DNA of 64,000 nt from Pseudomonas kitaguniensis (GCF_009296165.1 NZ_VUAZ01000003.1:87571-151570); one strand, 5' to 3'. Shown: positions 1 to 8,188, numbered from the stretch's first letter. Numbers and translations are program-made. Notes: a model not told the origin generated them from the letters alone.

Positions 1-2
1 CG

Positions 3-230
3 GGGGCTGGCGAGAGAGCAAGGGCCCTGGCTTTGGCCGCAAGCCCAAGGTCTAGATCGGCACTCGAGCGGATTGCCGAGGCCGCAGATTCTGGGCTGCT
101 GAGCGAGCAAGATGTTCTGCTATTGGAGGCTATCGCCACTCGCCTTTCGATCAGGATCCCAACCAAAACAGAATCGCCTCATCAGCGTTTAAGGAAAAAG
201 CTGACTCCAAATGATCCAGTTCCTGAATAG
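3..230 (+). CDS. Small hypothetical protein, 5' end cut by window edge
   Basis: The frame is open from the window edge, so the true start lies to the left and only about 75 C-terminal residues are visible. The product is charged and probably helical, with no recognised domain. Its stop overlaps the start of the HipA-like kinase by 20 bases, so the two are probably translated together. A small DNA-binding or regulatory partner is possible by position, but no helix-turn-helix motif is obvious. Confidence 0.5.
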   Translation, partial: GAGERARALALAASPRSRSALERIAEAADSGLLSEQDVLLLEAIATRLSIRIPTKTESPHQRLRKKLTPNDPVPE

Positions 231-1089
231 CGACTGCTTCGGTGGTCAATTGCGTGACCCAGTAAAAACGGGGCTAAACCCATTATTCCGCGCAAAAATT
301 CGGGTCGGTGACGAGTCTTTGCACTGCTACGTTAAGCCGATCCCCGATAAGGTTTGGGAAAGGCCGGGCACCTACGAGTTTGAGTCATCTGAAATCGTAA
401 GCGAGGCAATCGGGTATGCGCTGGCCGGTATCGTTGGTCTCCCGGTGGCCAAGAATGCAGGGGTAATTGAGCTGGATCGCGATCAAATCCCTGAGAGAGT
501 CCAGCGCGCGCTCGACTTTATTTCTCCCTCGGGCCCACAGAAAAGCTATTTGGCGTGGTTCTCGCAAGACACGACGCATCCCAATCTTGTGCAAAAGCAC
601 GTGGACGGTTTTCCTGATTTTATGAAGGAGCGTCGAGCAAAGAGACTTGTAACGCAGCTATCCAAGAACAAGTCTATCCCGGCAATTTTGTCTTTTGACG
701 CATGGCTTCAAAACTCTGACAGGCACCTTGGAAACCTACTTTGGGCGTCTAGCGGTTCGTACACACTGATAGATCACGGAAGGCTATTTGTGTGGCCTGA
801 CTGGACTCCAGCCAAGCTGAGCGGGGCAAGGAAGTGCCCAAATAGGCTGATGGAAATAATCGATCTTTATGTGCCTCAGTGGAGCCAGAATCTACCCGTT
901 CGAAGCGCTAGGCTGCTCGCGTACAATTCTTTCTCTGTCGCGTTTCGGGATGGTGGAGCAGAAAAAACAACGGAAATGCTATCGAGTTTTCTAGGCGACG
1001 AGGGGTCGGCCCAGGTGGTCGACTTCATTGCCGCGCGTCTGGATAATGACCGATACTCCAAGGAACTTGGAATGCTGGCAATATCATGA
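211..1089 (+). CDS. HipA-like kinase domain protein (HipA_2 type)
   Basis: This 292-residue protein resembles the short HipA-like kinases rather than full HipA. A catalytic-loop motif reads NSDRHLGNLL (about residues 169-178), followed by LIDHG (about 187-191), which matches the metal-binding position of HipA/PI4K-fold kinases. HipA-family kinases phosphorylate protein targets such as aminoacyl-tRNA synthetases; the target of this short subfamily is unknown to me. The stop overlaps the next gene as ATGA, and the next product is DUF3037-like, a recurrent partner of this kinase family. The pair sits inside a prophage and ends with its own terminator, so it behaves like a moron cassette, possibly for defence or growth control. 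Confidence 0.8.
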   Translation: MIQFLNSDCFGGQLRDPVKTGLNPLFRAKIRVGDESLHCYVKPIPDKVWERPGTYEFESSEIVSEAIGYALAGIVGLPVAKNAGVIELDRDQIPERVQRALDFISPSGPQKSYLAWFSQDTTHPNLVQKHVDGFPDFMKERRAKRLVTQLSKNKSIPAILSFDAWLQNSDRHLGNLLWASSGSYTLIDHGRLFVWPDWTPAKLSGARKCPNRLMEIIDLYVPQWSQNLPVRSARLLAYNSFSVAFRDGGAEKTTEMLSSFLGDEGSAQVVDFIAARLDNDRYSKELGMLAIS

Positions 1090-1967
1090 ATATCTCCGAA
1101 AAGCTCAGAAGTCGCATAGGTGGCGCACCCCGCCAGGAGCTCGTGCGTGGCTCCTGGAGAAGTATAAGCATGTGCCTTGATCCTGATGCAGGGGAGTTCC
1201 TTAATGTGGGGGTTGCCTTCCAGCATGGCGTGCAAGTCGAGATTCGCATGCTCGACACCTTCCAGCGCCTGGCTTGCTTATATGACGGCCGAATCGATCA
1301 AAACGATTTGGTGCATTACCTTCAGGACGTAGAGGCCACGCTGCTGAGTTATGGCGGCAATCTCCCTGACTTTATCGGACACGATGTTCGACTGGGAGAG
1401 GCCCTGTTTGCATCTGGCGCCACGGCAGAAAGCGTCGTCGATGAGTTCTTCAATGACGTAGTGACCCTCGCCCGCCCAAAATTTGGAGACAAGCGTGACC
1501 ACTTCCGCTATCACTCCACACCCAAGCTTAGGGACGGCGTGCTGAGAATTATGGAAGAAAAAATGAGGCTGAAAGCATCCCGCATTATTCAGCAGGGAAG
1601 ATTCAGCTTAAAAATGAAAGGGTCTGCGAACCGCATCGAAGTAGACGTCCCCCTGCTTAGCAGTGACGCCGCCGGCACAATTGTCTCTGCGTGGTACAAG
1701 AGTCCGCTTGTGGTTGAGCATAACATCCTGCAAGCAGCCTCGGACATTCTGCTAATTACGAGCAACTCAGATCGAAAAGGGTCTATTTCGGTACTAATGC
1801 CCAGTTCTGATAGCGGCATGTCAGCAGAGGAATTTCGGAAAGTCCACGACACGGCCTTTCGCCAGATGGATCGGGCCAGCAAGGCTGGTGTTGACGTCAT
1901 CGAAGCAGTGTCGACTGACGCATTGGCCAACCAAACAATCGAATGGTGGGACGATAGAGCTGCATAA
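1086..1967 (+). CDS. DUF3037-like protein, partner of the HipA-like kinase
   Basis: The start overlaps the kinase stop (ATGA), so translation is coupled. Near residues 27-42 the sequence reads SMCLDPDAGEFLNVGV, matching the DxxxGEFxNVGV opening typical of DUF3037 proteins. At 293 residues it is more than twice the usual DUF3037 length; the rest has no family I recognise. Pairing with a HipA-like kinase suggests a two-component toxin/regulator unit. A strong terminator follows within 30 bases. The function is inferred from the pairing only. Confidence 0.65.
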   Translation: MNISEKLRSRIGGAPRQELVRGSWRSISMCLDPDAGEFLNVGVAFQHGVQVEIRMLDTFQRLACLYDGRIDQNDLVHYLQDVEATLLSYGGNLPDFIGHDVRLGEALFASGATAESVVDEFFNDVVTLARPKFGDKRDHFRYHSTPKLRDGVLRIMEEKMRLKASRIIQQGRFSLKMKGSANRIEVDVPLLSSDAAGTIVSAWYKSPLVVEHNILQAASDILLITSNSDRKGSISVLMPSSDSGMSAEEFRKVHDTAFRQMDRASKAGVDVIEAVSTDALANQTIEWWDDRAA

Positions 1968-1990
1968 CGCCTAAATCATCCATCAAATCA

Positions 1991-2013
1991 GCCCGCCTAG
2001 TGCGGGCTTTTTT
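1991..2013 (+). terminator. Rho-independent terminator of the HipA/DUF3037 cassette
   Basis: A perfect 6-bp stem GCCCGC/GCGGGC with a 5-base loop is followed by a run of T. It closes the cassette just before the phage early promoter region. Confidence 0.9.
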
Positions 2014-2032
2014 ATTGCCATCGACAAATATT

Positions 2033-2074
2033 ATTACCATTGGCATTGACAGCAAATAATGCCATTGGTAATGT
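2033..2074 (+). promoter_or_regulatory. Putative phage early promoter overlapped by an operator-like inverted repeat
   Basis: Two 15-base arms, ATTACCATTGGCATT at 2033-2047 and AATGCCATTGGTAAT at 2058-2072, form an inverted repeat with one mismatch and a 10-base spacer. A consensus -35 TTGACA lies at 2046-2051, with TAATGT at 2069-2074 after a 17-base gap. The repeat covers both elements, as in repressor-controlled phage promoters. The repressor gene is not visible here. Confidence 0.6.
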
Positions 2075-2104
2075 TCGTTCATCGCAGCGACACACAGCCA
2101 CTGC

Positions 2105-2398
2105 GAACCGCTCTTTAACAACCTGAAGACGTAGACCCAGGCGCCGAGTGAATCCGGCCATTGAGTTCTGGGAACAGTACGAATCACGGCTTGCTTCCGT
2201 GTCCGGTAATTCGGCGCGCAAGGTTTGCTGAGCAACACCTAATTCAACTGCTGCGCCCGGCATGCCGTCGCAGCGGTCAGTAAAGACATTCGATTCAATC
2301 CGGTGACCGACGCCAGTAGCGGGTTACGGCGGAAGTTTTCACTGATGCACCCAACTGCAGTTCGGTCGGGTGCATTGGGAAAACAACCGGAGAAATCT
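2105..2398 (+). promoter_or_regulatory. Long structured leader with a boxA-like antitermination element
   Basis: About 290 bases separate the putative promoter from the first early gene. CGCTCTTTAACAA at 2109-2121 closely matches the boxA element of rRNA and lambdoid nut sites. Two hairpins follow: CACGG/CCGTG at 2185-2201, and TGCACCC/GGGTGCA at 2346-2374 with an inner palindrome AACTGCAGTT. This fits a nut-type leader that lets early transcription pass terminators; a small RNA is an alternative. Confidence 0.45.
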
Positions 2399-2557
2399 AT
2401 GAAAATCGCGAGCCTTTCCATTGAAGTAGCGCTTCCGCAACCTGGCGACAAAGAATTTGAATCTTTTGTCGAAAAAGTCGCGGAAGCTGTTCTTAAGCGT
2501 GTGTCTACCAAGCTTCAAGACAAACCCAAACCCGACGAATCAACGCCGCTTGAATAA
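2399..2557 (+). CDS. Small hypothetical phage early protein
   Basis: This is a 52-residue acidic-basic protein whose ATG is placed by the ribosome site GGAG at 2389-2392. It is the first gene after the structured leader. No domain is recognised. Its last bases overlap the convergent zinc-ribbon gene. Confidence 0.5.
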   Translation: MKIASLSIEVALPQPGDKEFESFVEKVAEAVLKRVSTKLQDKPKPDESTPLE

Positions 2558-2755
2558 ACCGCTCTTGCCAATCGTGCTGTCGATGATCTTGTCGACTTCC
2601 TCTTTGGCCCTTGATTGAAGCGCGTCGAGCACCTCTTTCTTGTCGCCTACATCAACCCCGCAATCGGCACATCGGATCATCTGATCCTCTTCGCCCTCAT
2701 CGGGAATTGCGAACTTTTTGCTGCCGCACGCGCTGCACGATGCTGAAACTTGCAT
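2540..2755 (-). CDS. Small zinc-ribbon protein
   Basis: The 71-residue product has two CxxC knuckles (CSACG near residue 7 and CADCG near residue 29), followed by a charged helix. This is the layout of small zinc-ribbon proteins common in Pseudomonas prophages. The start is supported by an AGGTGA ribosome site just upstream. It is one of the few genes opposite to the early operon, which suggests separate control. The ligand or partner is unknown. Confidence 0.6.
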   Translation of the reverse strand: MQVSASCSACGSKKFAIPDEGEEDQMIRCADCGVDVGDKKEVLDALQSRAKEEVDKIIDSTIGKSGLFKRR

Positions 2756-2965
2756 ATTTCACCTATTCGCTAGTTGGTTGTTGGCACATCCAGCCTAGCG
2801 CGAATCGCGTCACCTTGCGCAGTGGTGAGCTGGCCGCCGGCCACTATCCAACGTCGAAGCCCAATACGCCTCTAACCGTCAGCACACCTCCCCCGCGCCC
2901 ATCGGCAACCAGCGGGAGGCATGAGTGTTGACGAATACAGGTGAACCAAATCCACGGAGACATTC

Positions 2966-3162
2966 ATGAGCCAACAACGAGCGCCATTCCCACGTCGGCT
3001 GACAACGCCGACCAGATGAATTTGCCCGAGGGCAAAACCTGCGGCGAATGCGTGCACTGCAAACGCTGCACCGCGATGTTCGGGCATATCCCGGCTGACG
3101 AATCTTGCGACTGGAGCCCTTCGCGCTTTCGAGAAGCTGTTCCCGTCGCGGTTTCCGCCTAA
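2966..3162 (+). CDS. Cys-rich small phage protein with uncertain start or frameshift
   Basis: The recognisable part runs from ATG 3016 to 3162 and contains CGECVHCKRC then a further Cys, a small zinc-knuckle pattern ending in DWSPSRFR. The only good ribosome site is GGAG at 2956-2959, which serves ATG 2966 in a different frame; that frame ends after 17 codons, at 3017-3019. Either the gene has a small indel between 2966 and 3016, or translation re-initiates at 3016, or it begins at GTG 2941. The function is unknown. Confidence 0.45.
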
Positions 3163-3183
3163 CCCCAAACACTGGAGGTCGCC

Positions 3184-4002
3184 ATGAGCGATATCAAATA
3201 CACCGACGACGGCAAGAAAGTCCTCGTCGTTGGCAAGCTCAACGCCCAGCAGACAATCGTGCAAGAGATCTTCGTCAGCGCCGGCCAGGAAATCCCCAGT
3301 GGCGAAAACTTCGTGGTGAAAAGCCTGCACGACGCGCCAGCCGAATCGTGGAAGGAAAAGAACCTGCGCGAACTTGAGGCGCGCTACGAGAAGCAGAAGA
3401 AGAATCTGGAACAAGAGGTCGACCAGCAGCACTGCCGGTTGACCATGATCAAGGTCAAGGCCAAGCACCATGCTGACGCCTTATTCCGGTTCGTTGAAAA
3501 GTCCGATGAAGGTTCGCTTGATCTTCTGAAGAAGGTCATGTCCGGCCAGATCACTCACGTATTCGTTTCAGGCCATTCGCCGGAAATCTTCGAATGGTAT
3601 GGCGACAAAGGTCCGTATGAGATTGATCGCTACCACGGCCGCATGGAACTGAAAGGCATCAAGCTTCTGTCGCTGTACGGCTACTCCGAAGGCGATCTTG
3701 AATATCGCCTGCACACCTACCGCGACGGGAGCGGCGGCAGTGAACAGGTATGGCCGACCACCAGCTATCAGGAAGCGCTCACGATGGCCCAGGCCGCTTG
3801 CGACGAACAGGCTGACGCCTACCTGGCTGGCAAGCGCAGTTCGTTTTCCATGTCTGATTGGAAAAAGATCGAAGGCCTCGTCATTCCTGATGCCGTGATT
3901 GAAAAGTATGAGGCCGAGGCAGACGCGGCGCGGCTAAAGCGAATTGCTGGCCTTCAAAAAGAGCTTGCCGATCTTGAGGCTAAAGCTCTTACCAAAGCAT
4001 AA
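3184..4002 (+). CDS. Hypothetical phage early protein with coiled coils
   Basis: This 272-residue protein has a predicted coiled coil near residues 57-82 (rich in E, K, Q) and another at the C-terminus. The middle contains HVFVSGHSPEIFEWYG and a strand-rich segment. I do not recognise a family. A GGAGG-like ribosome site precedes the ATG. It opens a plus-strand run of tightly spaced genes extending to the annealing protein and Gp157, so a role in early phage DNA metabolism is possible. Confidence 0.6.
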   Translation: MSDIKYTDDGKKVLVVGKLNAQQTIVQEIFVSAGQEIPSGENFVVKSLHDAPAESWKEKNLRELEARYEKQKKNLEQEVDQQHCRLTMIKVKAKHHADALFRFVEKSDEGSLDLLKKVMSGQITHVFVSGHSPEIFEWYGDKGPYEIDRYHGRMELKGIKLLSLYGYSEGDLEYRLHTYRDGSGGSEQVWPTTSYQEALTMAQAACDEQADAYLAGKRSSFSMSDWKKIEGLVIPDAVIEKYEAEADAARLKRIAGLQKELADLEAKALTKA

Positions 4003-4025
4003 CAACCGCCACCCTGGAGGCGACC

Positions 4026-4463
4026 ATGAACGCAGCATTAAAGATATGCCAGGAGCGTTACGACGCTCAGTTACCTCCAGAGGTCAGCGAGAGCGACGAG
4101 GTCACGGACTGGCTTGAGCATTCGGCGGAACAGCTGGTGTGCGGCATGGACATCAAGTGGAAGCGCCGCTACGGCCAGCCTCAGGTGGTGACGTTTGAGC
4201 GGTTCTGCACGGTGCTGCAGGGCCACTTGAACCAGCGCCAGATTGACGGCCTGGACCAGCGTGATTCGTTTGCCCGCCTGCTGCTTTCGGCAATGCTCGG
4301 CAGCCAGAGCGATGCCCGGTCTCACGCCGCAGACCTGCTGGGCCAGCAACGGCCCATTGAAGCGGTCGAGAAGATCGCCGTAGCGCTGTTGAGGCCGTAT
4401 GCCGACGACGCGATAGCGGCGGAACGGGAAGAGCGCGAAGACGATGTGGATGCCGGTCTATGA
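4026..4463 (+). CDS. Hypothetical phage protein
   Basis: A 145-residue, mostly helical, acidic protein preceded by CTGGAGG at an ideal distance from the ATG. No recognised motif. Its stop overlaps the next start as ATGA, showing translational coupling within the early operon. Confidence 0.6.
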   Translation: MNAALKICQERYDAQLPPEVSESDEVTDWLEHSAEQLVCGMDIKWKRRYGQPQVVTFERFCTVLQGHLNQRQIDGLDQRDSFARLLLSAMLGSQSDARSHAADLLGQQRPIEAVEKIAVALLRPYADDAIAAEREEREDDVDAGL

Positions 4464-4651
4464 GCCCTCACATCCTGATCGATGAAGCACTTGAAGCGCT
4501 TGAGCATCCCAGCAGCGAGCCAGGCGCCCAGGCGGTGGTGGTTCGGATGATCACCAACATGCTTACCGGCGACGCGATCACCGTCGAAGAATTCAACCAC
4601 TACTGCCAGCGCCTGCTGAAAATCACCAAACACCGCAAGGAGGCTGCATGA
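4460..4651 (+). CDS. Small hypothetical phage protein
   Basis: A 63-residue helical protein, coupled by ATGA overlaps to the genes on both sides. No family is recognised. Confidence 0.55.
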   Translation: MSPHILIDEALEALEHPSSEPGAQAVVVRMITNMLTGDAITVEEFNHYCQRLLKITKHRKEAA

Positions 4652-4842
4652 CCACTGCACCGGTTAAATCGCTGATCGACGAGCAGCTCGACCAAGTTGA
4701 GTCGAAGCTGATCATGCTGGGCTTCGGCCTTCCCTTCAATGAAGTGATCGGCCAGCCGCGTGAGCGTGCCGTGGCCACGCTGCCGAAGCGCTTGGCGGCA
4801 ACGATGAAGGGCGGGCGGATCGCGGTGAGGGTTAGGCCTTGA
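4648..4842 (+). CDS. Small hypothetical phage protein
   Basis: A 64-residue protein, basic at the C-terminus, overlapping the upstream gene by ATGA and preceded by AAGGAGG. It is overlapped at its stop by the TTG start of a small membrane protein. Function unknown. Confidence 0.55.
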   Translation: MTTAPVKSLIDEQLDQVESKLIMLGFGLPFNEVIGQPRERAVATLPKRLAATMKGGRIAVRVRP

Positions 4843-4955
4843 CCACCCACCAAAGCACCCGGCGCCTGCTGATCTGGCACGGCGCCTTCCCTGTTCTTGC
4901 CCTCTTCACCTTCCTGATTTTGCTCAGCGCCCTCGCTGATCGAATCACTCAATAA
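4839..4955 (+). CDS. 38-residue single-pass membrane protein with TTG start
   Basis: The frame starts at TTG overlapping the upstream TGA (TTGA) and encodes a short basic N-terminus followed by a hydrophobic stretch of about 20 residues (AFPVLALFTFLILLSAL). Tight overlap with the operon and the clean transmembrane helix support it. It is too short for a holin and its role is unknown. Confidence 0.5.
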   Translation: MTTHQSTRRLLIWHGAFPVLALFTFLILLSALADRITQ

Positions 4956-5000
4956 CCAATACCTCACAGCGCCCCGCAAGGATGGCGCGGGAGTATCGCC

Positions 5001-6095
5001 ATGCTCGCAGCAATTGCAGATCGCATCCGTTCCAGGTCCTACGAACTTCCTCTGTCCCGTGATTACGTCCGTCACTGGGGCTTGAAAGAGGCCATTCGGG
5101 AGCTGGTGCAGAACGCCCTGGATAGTGAATCGCCGTTTGAATACGCCTTCGCCGACGGCCAACTGTTCATCACCAGTCGCTTTGCAAGGCTGGAGGCAAG
5201 CACGCTGGTGCTGGGCAGCACTTCCAAGGCTCACCGCTCCGACGCTATCGGCAGTTTCGGCGAGGGTTACAAGATCGCCCTGCTGGTGCTGACCCGCAAC
5301 GGCTACGACGTGAAGGTCTGGAACGGCAACAAGCAGTGGGTACCCGAGTTCAGGCATAGCGACCAGTTCGACGCGGAGGTGTTGTGCATCAACGAGACAC
5401 CGGCGCATCGGCAGAATCAGGGCGTTGAGTTCGTTGTCTCCGGCCTCACCGATGAAGACGAAACCGAAATCCGCAGCATGTGCCTGCGCATGCAACCGCC
5501 AATGAGCGACGTCATTGGCACCAAGTACGGCCACATCCTGCCCTCCCGGCCGGGGAAGCTCTACGTCGGCACGCTCTTCGTATGCGACACAGATCTGACC
5601 TACGGCTACGACATCCTCCCCGAGCATCTGCAGCTTGAGCGTGACCGCCAAACGGTGAGCGGCTGGGATTTGAAGCAGGTATCCAAAAACGCCTGGATCG
5701 ACACCGGGCGCATGGATGATGTGGCAGAGAAAATCGAGGCGGGCATTCCCGACGTTGAGTATGTCGAGTACGGCAGCACCGAGCTTGTACGGGAGGCCTG
5801 CTACAGGCTGTTTCAGCAGAAGCACCCCGGTGCTATTGCCGTTCAATCCCAGGAAGAGCTGAACAGTCTGATCAAGCAGGGCATGACCAATACCGTGGTC
5901 GTGCGCGGCGCGTATTACTCGCAAGTCGCCAACTCGACCTCATACAAGCAGCAGGTGTCCCACGTCGTTGCCATCCAGACGCCCAAAGCGGCCTTGGAAG
6001 AATGGTACCGCGACAACAAAAAATATATGAGCAGACTGCCCGCGGCGTCCTTCAAGGAACTGGCCAAGCGCGCGGATGGCTGGAGGAACAAGTGA
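5001..6095 (+). CDS. Phage-encoded GHKL (HSP90/histidine-kinase fold) ATPase
   Basis: The 364-residue protein carries the Bergerat ATP-binding signatures: ELVQNALDS near residues 33-42 (N-box with catalytic Glu and Mg-binding Asn) and GSFGEGYKIALL near 83-94 (G2-box). There is no dimerisation-phosphotransfer domain, so it is not a sensor kinase; MORC, HSP90-like or paraCHASE-type ATPases are the relevant comparison. The C-terminal half is unassigned. It ends one base into the next gene (TGATG). A role in phage DNA handling or host takeover is possible but unproven. Confidence 0.7.
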   Translation: MLAAIADRIRSRSYELPLSRDYVRHWGLKEAIRELVQNALDSESPFEYAFADGQLFITSRFARLEASTLVLGSTSKAHRSDAIGSFGEGYKIALLVLTRNGYDVKVWNGNKQWVPEFRHSDQFDAEVLCINETPAHRQNQGVEFVVSGLTDEDETEIRSMCLRMQPPMSDVIGTKYGHILPSRPGKLYVGTLFVCDTDLTYGYDILPEHLQLERDRQTVSGWDLKQVSKNAWIDTGRMDDVAEKIEAGIPDVEYVEYGSTELVREACYRLFQQKHPGAIAVQSQEELNSLIKQGMTNTVVVRGAYYSQVANSTSYKQQVSHVVAIQTPKAALEEWYRDNKKYMSRLPAASFKELAKRADGWRNK

Positions 6096-6832
6096 TGTCC
6101 GAACAAAACATGCATATCTGGAACAAGGTCGATAAAACCGACACCAGGTTCACCAAGAAAGCCAAGGTCAACGGCCAGGACATCACAAGCTTGAGCGGTA
6201 CCGCGATGGCCATGAAGGCCACCGAGTTGTTTGGTCCGGTCGGCATCGGTTGGGGCTGGAGGATTGTCGAAGAGCGCTTCGATGAGGGTCATGAAATCTT
6301 GATCGGAGAAGGCGACAAGCGCGCATGCATAGGTCGCGAGATTGGTCACACAGTCAAAATCGCCCTCTGGTTCATGCAGGACGGCCAGCGCGGCGAGATC
6401 GAGCAATACGGCTGCACTCGGTACCAGTACAAAACTACCTACGGCATGACCACTGACGGCGAAGCGCCAAAAAAATCGCTTACCGACGCCATCAAGAAAT
6501 CGCTTTCGATGCTCGGGTTCAGCGCCGACGTGTTCCTCGGGCTGTTCGATGACGAAGCGTACGTCACTCAACTCAAGGAAGAGGAAGCGATCGCAAACGC
6601 CGACGACAAGGACGCTGAAATCCTTCGGCAGAAGCAGGAGCGCGTGGACTGGCTCGCCTCAGCAGTTGAGACCATCGGCAAGGCCGTCACTACGTACGAA
6701 CTGAAAACCTTGAATGTGAAATACATCCGCGAAGCGACTCGCCGCAATGAACCAGCGTTCATCGCCCGCATCACTCGCGCATTCGAAGAACGCAAAACTA
6801 GCCTTGAGAAAGGCACGGAGGCAGCAGTATGA
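6095..6832 (+). CDS. Putative single-strand annealing protein (Rad52/Sak/ERF-like)
   Basis: The start is set at ATG 6095, which has GGAGG at 6082-6087 and overlaps the upstream stop; longer in-frame versions would overlap the ATPase gene extensively. The 245-residue product has an N-terminal IWNKVDKTD, a GWGW segment, and the late motif KKSLTDAIKKSLSMLGFSADVFLG, similar to the helix found in phage annealing proteins of the Rad52/Sak and ERF groups. These proteins anneal ssDNA during phage recombination. Its position directly before Gp157 supports this. No partner exonuclease is seen in the window. Confidence 0.6.
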   Translation: MSEQNMHIWNKVDKTDTRFTKKAKVNGQDITSLSGTAMAMKATELFGPVGIGWGWRIVEERFDEGHEILIGEGDKRACIGREIGHTVKIALWFMQDGQRGEIEQYGCTRYQYKTTYGMTTDGEAPKKSLTDAIKKSLSMLGFSADVFLGLFDDEAYVTQLKEEEAIANADDKDAEILRQKQERVDWLASAVETIGKAVTTYELKTLNVKYIREATRRNEPAFIARITRAFEERKTSLEKGTEAAV

Positions 6833-7392
6833 CTCAACTCTACGCACTCACCGGCAAACTCGCCGAGCTCCAGGCCATGGCCGACACCGACGATGAAGGC
6901 CTGAAAGAAGCGTTACAGCATGCCATGGACGAGGTTCAAGGCGATTTCAACATCAAGGCTGACAACATCGTAATGTTGCGCCGAAATATCGAAAGCGACG
7001 TGACGGCCATCGAAAGCGAAATCGAGCGCCTGGCCGAACTCAAGCGGATCAAGTCAAACAGCGTGTCGCAGATCAGCGACTACCTGCGCCGCAACATGGA
7101 AGCTGCAAACATCAAGTCGATCAAGCGTCCGCTCTTCACCATCACACTGGCCATGGGCAGCGAACGGGTGATCGTAGACAACGAAGATGCGGTGCCGGAC
7201 GATCTGACCACTGTGAAATCGAGCATTGCCCCGGACAAAAAGGCCATTGCCGCCAAACTCAAGGAGATCCGCGAGCATAACGAAGCGGTGCGCAAGCGCA
7301 TGGCTGCCGGTGATGATGCTGAACATGAACTTCTACCCGAACCTACCTGGGCTCACTTGGAGCGCGGCGACAGTTCAATCCGCATCAAGTGA
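6829..7392 (+). CDS. Siphovirus Gp157 family protein
   Basis: The 187-residue product matches the Gp157 layout: a long N-terminal coiled coil with IESEIERLAELKRIKSNSV near residues 62-80, a central LRRNMEAANIKSIKRPLFTI and a C-terminal segment ending in SIRIK. Gp157 proteins are conserved in siphoviruses and linked to phage resistance or DNA metabolism in lactic phages; the biochemical role is unclear. It overlaps the annealing-protein gene by ATGA. Confidence 0.88.
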   Translation: MTQLYALTGKLAELQAMADTDDEGLKEALQHAMDEVQGDFNIKADNIVMLRRNIESDVTAIESEIERLAELKRIKSNSVSQISDYLRRNMEAANIKSIKRPLFTITLAMGSERVIVDNEDAVPDDLTTVKSSIAPDKKAIAAKLKEIREHNEAVRKRMAAGDDAEHELLPEPTWAHLERGDSSIRIK

Positions 7393-7399
7393 GGTAATC

Positions 7400-7642
7400 A
7401 TGATCAGCAACCACCTCAACCTGGTTGAGCAGCAGCGTCAGCACGCCGACTCAATATCGGAGCGCACGGCGCAGTTCCTGGCCGCGGGTGGAACGATCTA
7501 CCAGGGCGAAAGTCCGGCGATCAACCCGCCACCGCCGAAACGCTCTGCCAAGATCGACCCCGAAACCATCCTCAAACGACGCAAAGCGCCGATTTCAAGG
7601 GCTCAGCGTAACGCGCTGCGCAAACTCGCGGAGGCCTTATGA
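7400..7642 (+). CDS. Small hypothetical phage protein
   Basis: The start is ATG 7400, preceded by GAGG. The 80-residue basic product has a Pro-rich middle (NPPPPKRSAK) and a KRRKAPISRAQRNALRKL tail that could bind nucleic acid. It overlaps the next gene by ATGA. The family is unknown. Confidence 0.55.
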   Translation: MISNHLNLVEQQRQHADSISERTAQFLAAGGTIYQGESPAINPPPPKRSAKIDPETILKRRKAPISRAQRNALRKLAEAL

Positions 7643-8109
7643 GCAAGCGCAAGCCGCATAACCTGCAGGCACGTATAGCCCGGTCGTGCCGCTCCCTACT
7701 GGCATCCAACCATGTCGCCGTGGTCAACATCGACCCCAGCGGCCGCCAGGGCATGATCAATTACAAGTCGCTGAAGAACATCGCACCGGGGAAGATTGGC
7801 CAGGCCGTTTGCAGCATCCCCCATCGCTGGACGATCTACCTCAGCGCGCTTTGCATCGACTCCCGCGGCGACCGCTACAGCAAGTCGGTAGAGGTGGCTC
7901 CCGATGGCATCTACCTCTCCGACCACTTGGAAGACGTGATCGAGCATTGCTACAAGAAGCTGCGCGACGAGGCCAATCAAAGCCAGATGGTGGCCTCGGG
8001 CTGGATCGCCATTCCCGAAGCGATATCGCTGGACGAGGCGCACGCCGCTCGGATCTTCGAAGCCGTCGGCGCATGGCGACAGATAAAGGTCGATTCATGC
8101 GCCGCATAG
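7639..8109 (+). CDS. Hypothetical phage protein
   Basis: A 156-residue protein with a basic N-terminus and a mixed alpha/beta remainder (IPHRWTIYLSALCID). It is coupled to the upstream gene by an ATGA overlap. I recognise no domain. Confidence 0.55.
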   Translation: MSKRKPHNLQARIARSCRSLLASNHVAVVNIDPSGRQGMINYKSLKNIAPGKIGQAVCSIPHRWTIYLSALCIDSRGDRYSKSVEVAPDGIYLSDHLEDVIEHCYKKLRDEANQSQMVASGWIAIPEAISLDEAHAARIFEAVGAWRQIKVDSCAA

Positions 8110-8188
8110 CCCGCACCCAGCAACGCAAACGTCAAACCTGGCTCGCACTGCCGGTCAGCAGAATCAATTCCAACCCGGAGATACACCC

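Noticed and set aside
4623..5924. Long minus-strand open frame of 433 codons
   Set aside because: It runs antisense to the GHKL ATPase and small phage genes, which have motifs and ribosome sites; the frame is an effect of high GC content.
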